64,000 nt of DNA from Flaveria trinervia. Its lineage: Eukaryota; Streptophyta; Magnoliopsida; Asterales; Asteraceae. The DNA lies in the NCBI GenBank assembly GCA_025506515.1, contig CM046442.1, positions 9,112,596 to 9,176,595 on the forward strand, read 5' to 3'. This document shows positions 55,499-64,000 of this stretch, piece after piece; position 1 is the first letter of the stretch, and each line of letters starts with the position of its first letter. The notes under the pieces were generated by a model. That model saw only the letters and a list, made by a program, of their open reading frames with translations, searched no databases and was not told where the DNA came from. Both the position numbers and the translations under genes were made by a program.

Positions 55499-58400
55499 GT
55501 TATTGTTATTGTTATTGTTATTGTTTTGTTATTGTTATTGTTATTGTTATTGTTATTGTTATTGTTATTGTTATTGTTATTGTTATTGTTATTGTTATTG
55601 TTTTGTTATTTATTGTTATTGTTATTGTTAGTTATTGTTATGTTATTGTTATTGTATGTTATTGTTATTGTTATTGTTATTGTTATTGTTATGGTATTGT
55701 TATTGTATTGTTATTGTTATTGTTATTGTTATTGTTATGTTATTGTTATTGTTATTGTTATTGTTATTGTTATTGTGTTATTGATTGTTATTGTTATTGT
55801 TATTGTTATTGTTATTGTTATTGTTATGTTATTGTTATTGTTATTGTTATTGTTATTGTTATTGTTATTGTATTGTTATTGTTATTGTTATTGTTATTGT
55901 TATTTTGTTATGTTTGTTATTGTTTTATTGTTATTGTTATTGTTATTGTTATTGTTATTGTTATTGTATTGTTATTGTTATTGTTATGTTATTGTTATGT
56001 TATTGTTATTGTTATTGTTATGTTATGTTATGTTATTGTATTGTTATTGTTATTGTTATTGTTATTGTTTTGTTATGTTATTGTTATTGTTATTGTTATT
56101 GTTATTGTTATTGTTATTGTTATTGTTATTGTATGTTATGTTATTGTTATTGTTATTGTTATTGTTATTGTTATTGTTATTGTTATTGTTATGTTATGTT
56201 ATTGTTGTTATTGTTATTGTTATTGTTATTGTTATTGTTATTGTTATGTTATTGTTATTGTTATTGTTATTGTTATTGTTATTGTTATTGTTATTGTTAT
56301 TGTATTGTTATTGTTATTGTTATTGTTATTGTTATTGTTATTGTTATTGTTATTGTTATTGTTATTGTTATTGTATTGTTTTGTTTTGTTATTGTTATTG
56401 TTATTGTTATTTTTTGTTATTGTTATTGTTATTGTTATTGTTATTGTTATTGTTATTGTTATTGTTATTGTTATTGTTATTGTTATTGTTATTGTTATTG
56501 TTATTGTTATTGTTATTGTTATTGTTATGTTATTGTTATTGTTATGTTATTGTTATTGTTATTGTTATTGTTATTGTTATTGTTATTGTTATTGTTATTG
56601 TTATTGTATTGTTATTGTTATTGTTATTGTTATTGTTATTGTTATTGTTATTGTTATTGTATTGTTATTGTTATTGTTATTGTTATTGTTATTGTTATGT
56701 TATTGTTATGTTATTGTTATTGTTATTGTTATTGTTATTGTTATTGTTATTGTTATTGTTATTGTTTTGTTATGTTATTGTTATTGTTATTGTTATTGTT
56801 ATTGTTATTGTTATGTTATTGTTATTGTTATTGTATTGTTATTGTTATTGTTATTGTTATTGTTATTGTTATTGTTATTGTATTGTTATTGTTATTGTTA
56901 TGTTATTGTTATTGTCATTGTTATTGTCATTGTTATTGTCATTGTATTGTCGTTGTTGTCGTTGTTGTCGTTGTTGTCGTTGTGTCATTGTCATTTCATT
57001 GTCATGTCATTGTCATTGTCATTGTCATTGTCATTGTCATTGTCATTGTCATTGTTCATTGTCATTGTCATTGTCATTGTCATTGTCATTGTCATTGTCA
57101 TTGTCATTGTCATTGTCTGTCATTGTCATTGTCATTGTCATTGTCATTGTCATTGTCATTGTCATTGTCATGTCATTGTCATTGTCATTGTCATTGTCAT
57201 TGTCATTGTCATTGTCATTGTCATTGTCATTGTCATTGTCATTGTCATGTCATTGTCATTGTCATTGTCATTGTCATTGTCATTGTCATTGTCATTGTCA
57301 TTGTCATTGTCATTGTCATTGTCATTGTCATTGTCATTGTCATTGTCATTGTCATTGTCATTGTCATTGTCATTGTCATTGTCATTGTCATTTATTGTCA
57401 TTGTCATTGTCATTGTCATTGTCATTGTCATTGCTTGTCATTGTCATTGTCATTGTCATTGTCATTGTCATTGTCATTGTCATTGTCATTGTCATTGTCA
57501 TTGTCATTGTCATTGTCATTGTCATTGTCATTGTCATTGTCATTGTCATTGTCATTGTCATTGTCATGTCATTGTCATTGTCATTGTCATTGTCATTGTC
57601 ATTGTCATTGTCATTGTCATTGTCATTGTCATTGTCATTGTCATGTCATTGTCATTGTCATTGTCATTGTCATTGTCATTGTCATTGTCATTGTCATTGT
57701 CATTGTCATGTCATTGTCATTGTCATTGTCATTGTGTCATTGTCATTGTCATTGTCAGTTCATTGTCATTGTCATTGTCATTGTCATTGTCATTGTCATT
57801 GTCATTGTCATTGTCATTGTCATTGTCATTGTCATTGTCATTGTCATTGTCATTGTCATTGTCATTGTCATTGTCATTGTCATTGTCATTGTCATTGTCA
57901 TTGTCATTGTATTGTCATTGTCATTGTCATTGTCATTGTCATTGTCATTGTCATTGTCATTGTCATTGTCATGTCATTGTATTGTCATTGTCATTGTCAT
58001 TGTCATTGTCATTGTCATTGTCATTGTCATTGTCATTGTCATTGTCATTGTCATTGTCATGTCATTGTCATTGTCATTGTCATTGTCATTGTCATTGTCA
58101 TTGTCATTGTCATTGTCATTGTCATTGTCATTGTCATTGTCATTGTCATTGTCATTGTCATGTCATTGTCATTGTCATTGTCATTGTCATTGTCATTGTC
58201 ATTGTCATTGTCATTGTCATTGTCATTGTCATTGTCATTGTCATTGTATTGTCATTGTCATTGTCATTGTATTGTCATTGTTATTGTATTGTTATTGTTT
58301 GTGTTATTGTTTTGTTATTGTTATTGTTATTGTTATTGTTATTGTTATTGTTATTGTTATTGTTATTGTTATTGTTATTGTATTGTCTTGATTGTTATTG

Positions 58401-59072
58401 TTATGTTATTGTTATTGTTATTGTTATTGTTATTGTTATTGTTATTGTTATTGTTATTGTTATTGTTATTGTTATTGTTATTGTTATTGTTATTGTTATT
58501 GTTATTGTTATTGTATTGTTATTGTTATTGTTATTGTTATTGTTATTGTTATTGTTATGTTATTGTTATTGTTATTGTTATTGTATTGTTATTGTATTGT
58601 TATTGTTATTGTTATGGTTATTGTTATTGTTATTGTTATTGTTATTGTTATGTTATTGTTATTGTTATGTTATTGTTATTGTTATTGTTATTGTTATGTT
58701 ATTGTTATTGTTATTGTTATTGTTATGTTATTGTTATTGTTATTGTTATTGTTATTGTTATGTTATTGTTATTGTTATTGTTATTGTTATTGTTATTGTT
58801 ATTGTTATTGTATTGTTATTGTTATTGTATTGTTATTGTTATTGTTATGTTATTGTTATTGTTATTGTTATTGTTATTGTTATTGTTATTGTTATTGTTA
58901 TTGTTATTGTTATTGTTATTGTTATGTTATTGTTTATTGTTATTGTTATTGTTATTGTTATTGTTATTGTTATTGTTATTTATTGTTATTGTTATGTTAT
59001 TGTTATGTTTTATTGTTATTGTATTGTTATTGTTATTGTTTTGTTATTGTTATTGTTATTGTTATTGTTATT
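55499..59072 (+). repeat. Hexanucleotide array, block 2 (3.57 kb)
   Basis: 55499-56915 is GTTATT with frequent one-base losses (GTTAT, GTATT). 56916-56985 is a transition with GTCATT/GTTATT alternation and GTCGTTGTT units. 56986-58270 is GTCATT, the most homogeneous part. 58271-59072 is GTTATT again. It continues block 1 across the inserted element. Stop-free frames of over 1000 codons are repeat artefacts. Confidence 0.97.
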
Positions 59073-61807
59073 TGTGACATCCGGTAAATTTCCGTTACCA
59101 AACCCCGTTAGTTCCGTTAAGTCTTGTAAACACGTGTCGTGAGCACACACTAGTTGTCGTTGAACGTTGGTGACCTAATAATAATTATTAATGTTAATTT
59201 GATGTGAATCTAAGTGATTATGTAAGTATTGGGTTATGTTTATGTGTTTACACATTTATAAACGGTTAATTAAAGAATTTATCGCGTAACGCGGAAACGT
59301 GCATATTTGTTCGTATGTCTTGTGTTTTTGCAAAGATAAATTATGTAATGAATTTTATAAGTTTATATCTCTATATTATGAAGTTAAAAACACTTTACAA
59401 AGAGTTTAAAGCTTAGTTTTTATAAAATACAAATTACAAGGGTTAAAAAGGGTAAATATGTAAATTAATATTTAATAAAACAAACCCAACCCTAATCCAC
59501 CCATTTTCGGCCGCGATCAACCTTCAAACACCCCTCCCACTTCGATTTCAATCAAGAACAAGCAAGGGAACACGAAATTGGATCGATTTCAAGGCATATA
59601 ACTTGTTGGAATCATCAATTGCAAGTTATAACTTGTTTAAAGGTTAGATTTTTCATGTTTTTTGTGAGTGTTCATTATGGCCGAACCTAATTTGCGGAAT
59701 TGACCCTCATTAGGTCGAATTGGTTGTTGTTTGATGATGTTTATATGTTAGTTAGGTTGAATACATGTTAGTTAACGTCGATCATGGGTGAATTACATGT
59801 TTTTAGTGGATTGATCATGAAATTGGTTTTGAGCAAACCCTAATTCGTAAATTGTATGATTATGGATGAATGATGGTTGTTTGATGAATGTGTGGTGATT
59901 AATAAGTTGTATGAATGTTAGGAATCATGAATCTTGCAAGAAATCGATGACTTAGGGTTGATGTTCATAGGTTACTAATAATAGTAACTTTATTTGCATG
60001 AAATGTTGAATATGGATGCTATGATGTTATGGGTGTGTTCATGATGATAATTAGATGCTAGATTGGTATTATGAATGCTAGAAATCTTTAATTTGATGAT
60101 GTTGATCATAGCTTGCCAAAGTAGAAACTTTTGTTATGAAGATTGTTGGATTGAGGTGTTTAGTGTTGTTGATCATGCTTAGATGTTAGTATGAGCTTGA
60201 ATTGGTATATTATTGATGAATTCATGTATGCTTTGGATGTTTGATAGATTTTGGGATGTTCTTTCCCAAAAGGGAAATTTATTTGTGTAAATGTTGAAGT
60301 ATGATGTTGTGATCATGTTTGAGATGATAGGAACTTGCTAATATGTTCAAGGATGGATCCTAGTGTAATAGAACGTGTTAAATTAGTTGTATGGCATGTT
60401 TGGATGATCATGGGTGATAATTGGAATTGGTATCATGTATGGTTTGGATGTTGTGTAGTAGTAGGACATCATGCTTGGGTCTGGTAATTGATTGTTGTGA
60501 TGTGTGGATGCAATGTATATGCTTAAAGAATTTGGTTGTGATCATTATACACGCGTGCGAATCTGAGGCCCCTACTTAGTAGGATTGGCAGGGTTTAGGA
60601 TGTGAATTTGTGAGTGGCTTCACATGGCATGTGATGAATGATTGAACCTTGTATGACATGTTAGTTGTATTGTAGCTAATGGTTATGTTAATGTGCTAGA
60701 TTCGCATGACTTGTATAGTACTTGATTGTATGATGATCTATGTGATACACCTGGTTGATATAGCATATGTATGATACTGTTCGAATGCTTATCATGTATG
60801 TTGTATGTGCTCATTGGCTTTATTTGAATTATAACTCATAATGTCACCAACGGGTCAAACGGGTCAACTAGGTCAAACGTGTCTATTTGTCTGGAAGCTT
60901 GAGTCTTTGATTTTGGTATGATTAGGGTTTCACATGTCTTTTATTTACACGTACTTATGTACTCACATGATCTAGGTAACCAGTGAAGGTTGGCTATCCT
61001 CTCGTTTCTCAAAATAAACCCTAAGTACTTTGCATACATCAGGTGAGTTCATGCCCCACTCTTTACTTAATCTCTTTTGGGGGAGATAGCATACTGGTAT
61101 TTATACGAACGCTTTTATGATTTAAGTTGTGTATAATATTAATATAGTGCTGTTTACCATGAGAAAAGTCCTCACACTTTTGAATTGTTAATATTTAATA
61201 GCGGGGAAACTTGGGTAGTACTACTGGGTCTGACGAGCCCCACCTGTGTGACTCGAGGTCAACCGGTGCAATTTGTCCTATTGATCATTGTCACGACATG
61301 GTAAGTCGTGACAGGAGGCAACAACTATCACAGTCAGCTTCAATTGCAAAATCACTATGTATTAATATTTACTGATAATAGACTAGCTATCTATTACCAC
61401 ACACTGCTTATATTTATCGCAACTGTTTACATGTTTATTGAACTCAAACTCTTGAACTCACCAACCTATGTGTTGACATTTTAGTATGCTTTTCTCAGGT
61501 CCTTAACTTGCTTGCCATAGGAGCACTGCACGGTTCACTTCATTTAAGATAGTATGCTTCAAGACAATGTGACATTTTAACAATTTTGGTTTACTTTGGT
61601 TTGGCACTTGTTTTGCCATAAGTTATACTTTATAGACTTGGGTTGTTTTCAAAAACGCTTCCGCATTATTTAACGTTGGTATTTTGGTTGATTTTGTTAT
61701 GTTATGGCATATAGAGTCGTTCTGAGTAACTATTGATTGTGATCCTGGTTTGTTCACACGCCTCGCGGTAAAACTCCGCAAGTGGATTTTGAGGGTGTGA
61801 CATTATT
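59068..61807 (+). mobile_element. Solo LTR, family B (TSD TTATT), in the array
   Basis: 59073-61802 (2730 bp), TGTGACATCC to GGGTGTGACA, with TTATT on each side (59068-59072, 61803-61807). The duplication is also part of the repeat unit, so it is less decisive than elsewhere. The conserved hairpin is at 61289-61313. Orientation is opposite to the complete element at 44055-55498. Confidence 0.92.
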
Positions 61808-62818
61808 GTTATTGTTATTGTTATTGTTATTGTTATTGTTATTGTTATTGTTATTGTTATTGTTATTGTTATTGTTATTGTTATTGTTATTGTTATTGTT
61901 ATTGTTATTGTTATTTTTATTGTTATTGTTATTGTTATTGTTATTGTTATTGTTATTGTTATTGTTATTGTTATTGTTATTGTTATTGTTATTGTTATTG
62001 TTATTGTTATTGTTATTGTTATTGTTATTGTTATTGTTTTGTTATGTTATTGTTATTGTTATTGTTATTGTTATTGTTATTGTTATTGTTATTGTTATTG
62101 TTATTGTTATTGTTATGGTTATTGTTATGTTATTGTTATTGTATTGTTATGTTATTGTTATTGTTATTGTTATTGTTATGGTTATTGTTATTGTTATTGA
62201 TATTGTTATTGTTATTGTTATTGTTATTGTTATTGTTATTGTTATTGTTATTGTTATTGTTATTGTTATTGTATTGTTATGTTATTGTTATTGTTATTGT
62301 TATTGTTATTGTTATTGTTATTGTTATTGTTATTGTTATTGTTATTGTTATTGTTATTGTTATTGTTATTGTTACTGTTACTGTTACTGTTACTGTTACT
62401 GTTACTGTTACTGTTACTGTTACTGTTACTGTTACTGTTACTGTTACTGTACTGTTACTGTACTGTACTGTTACTGTTACTGTTACGTTACTGTTACTGT
62501 TACTGTTACTGTTACTGTTACTGTTACTGTACTGTTACTGTTACTGTTACTGTTACTGTACTGTTACTGTTACTGTTACTGTTACTGTTACTGTTACTGT
62601 TACTGTTACTGTTACTGTTACTGTTACTGTTACTGTTACTGTTACTGTTACTGTTACTGTTACTGTTACTGTTACTGTTACTGTTACTGTTACTGTTACT
62701 GTTACTGTTACTGTTACTGTTACTGTTACTGTTACTGTTACTGTTACTGTTACTGTTACTGTTACTGTTACTGTTACTGTTACTGTTACTGTTACTGTTA
62801 CTGTTACTGTTGCTGTTA

Positions 62819-62859
<41 letters not shown>

Positions 62860-62896
62860 ACTGTTGCTGTTGCTGTTGCTGTTACTGTTGCTGTTA

Positions 62897-62937
<41 letters not shown>

Positions 62938-63286
62938 ACTGTTACTGTTACTGTTACTGTTACTGTTACTGTTACTGTTACTGTTACTGTTACTGTTACT
63001 GTTACTGTTACTGTTACTGTTACTGTTACTGTTACTGTTACTGTTACTGTACTGTTACTGTTACTGTTACTGTTACTGTTACCTGTTACTGTTACTGTTA
63101 CTGTTACTGTTACTGTTACTGTTACTGTTACTGTTACTGTTACTGTACTGTTACTGTTACTGTTACTGTTACTGTACTGTTACTGTTACTGTTACTGTTA
63201 CTGTTCTGTTACTGTTACTGTTACTGTTACTGTTACTGTTACTGTTACTGTTACTGTAACTGTTACTGTTACTGTTACTGTTACTG
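61803..63286 (+). repeat. Hexanucleotide array, block 3 (1.48 kb)
   Basis: 61803-62370 is GTTATT. 62371-62810 is GTTACT. 62811-62935 is GTTGCT mixed with GTTACT. 62936-63286 is GTTACT. It shows the same unit series and the same kind of one-base interruptions as blocks 1 and 2. Confidence 0.97.
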
Positions 63287-64000
63287 TGTCACACCCTCAA
63301 AATCCACTTGCGGAGTTTTACCGCGAGGCGTGTGAACAACCAGGATCACAGTCAATAGTTACTCAGAACGACTCTATATGCCATAAAATAACAAAATCAA
63401 CCAAAATACAAACTTTAAACAATGCGGAAGCGTTTTGAGAACAACCCAAGTCAATAAAGTATAACTTATGGCAAAACAAGTGCCAAATCAAAAGTAAACC
63501 ATAATTGTTAAAATGTCACATTGTCTTGAAGCATAATGTCTTAAATGAAGTGAACCGTGCAGTGCTCCTATGGCAAGCAAGTTAAGGACCTGAGAAAAGC
63601 ATACTAAAATGTCAACACATAGGTTGGTGAGTTCAAGAGTTTGAGTTCAATAAACATGTAAACAGTTGCGATAAATATAAGCAGTGTATGGTAATAGATA
63701 GCTAGTCTATTATCAGTAAATATTAACCATAGTGATTTTGCAATTGAAGCTGACTGTGATAGTTGTTGCCTCCTGTCACGACTTACCATGTCGTGACAAT
63801 GATCAATAGGACAAATTGCACCCGGTTGACCTCGAGTCACACAGGTGGGGCTCGTCAGACCCAGTAGTACTACCCAAGTTTCCCCGCTATTAAATATTAA
63901 CAATTCAAAAGTGTGAGGACTTTTCTCATGGTAAACAGCACTATATTAATATTATACACAACTTAAATCATAAAAGCGTTCGTATAAATACCAATATGCT
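63287..64000 (-). mobile_element. Family B LTR, inverted, running off the window
   Basis: Starts TGTCACACCC at 63287 directly after GTTACTG repeats and is collinear with 44055-44770 and 52774-53490. Only the 3' 714 bp (in element sense) is inside the window. It may be a solo LTR or one end of another element in the same array. Confidence 0.93.

Noticed and set aside
55421..59142. Open frames of about 870-1218 codons across block 2
   Set aside because: Same cause. One-base losses in units just switch the dipeptide and carry no start context.
39705..63286. Telomeric or interstitial telomere repeat
   Set aside because: Units are GTTATC/GTTATT/GTTACT-like 6-mers, not TTTAGGG or TTAGGG on either strand.
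61782..63438. Open frames of 326-517 codons with Leu or Cys-Tyr runs
   Set aside because: Repeat artefact, running from LTR end through the array into the next LTR.

Overview
This window is repeat-dominated plant nuclear DNA with no intact host gene. The organism is probably a large-genome eudicot. The gag/pol wording of the elements resembles Ty3 elements of Asteraceae (Tanacetum/Artemisia/Chrysanthemum type), but that placement is from memory of such elements and is only moderately secure. Nearly everything recognisable is a Ty3/gypsy chromovirus (Tekay-like: gag with CCHC knuckles, PR-RT-RNaseH-INT order, C-terminal chromodomain, primer site matching initiator tRNA-Met). I call three families A, B and C.

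Layout. 1-849 is a deletion-riddled internal remnant of family A. It shares the LTR at 850-4141 with a second family-A body (4142-9119) that is closed by an LTR at 9120-11351, so A forms an LTR-body-LTR-body-LTR tandem. 11352-13956 is AT-rich DNA with a FAR1/MULE-like coding scrap. 13957-19852 is a solo LTR of family B (duplicated site GAAGG) carrying a second, inverted and 5'-extended B LTR inside it (ATACA). 19853-23224 is AT-rich DNA with a hAT-like MITE and a Harbinger-like remnant. 23225-27897 is another solo B LTR (ACTGG) with an inverted solo A-type LTR inside it (GTATG). 28131-33101 is the 3' half of an inverted B element, cut by a family-C LTR (33102-35447). A C-leader/B-LTR mosaic junction (35730) then leads into a forward B body that ends in the middle of its RT gene at 39704.

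From there to 63286 lies a hexanucleotide cluster (about 4.35 + 3.57 + 1.48 kb) whose blocks are one-base variants of one another (GTTATC, GTTATT, GCTATT, GTTACT, GTTACC, GTCATT, GTTGCT). It is split by a complete inverted B element (44055-55498, both LTRs about 2.73 kb) and by a solo B LTR (59073-61802), and it abuts another inverted B LTR that runs off the window (63287-64000).

How the parts work together. The complete B element at 44055-55498 carries a 233-codon acidic coiled-coil leader ORF, a gag gene that seems to contain an 81-bp GT-AG intron (the same in two copies), protease, RT, RNase H, a DD35E integrase and a chromodomain. Frameshifts and stops in gag, PR and RT make it non-autonomous as read here. 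The most unusual signals are the hexanucleotide cluster apparently seeded from the RT catalytic-motif codons, the conserved gag intron, and a duplicated polypurine-tract/LTR-start module that gives family B two usable LTR boundaries, the outer of which appears to have been used by the insertion at 15661-18817.
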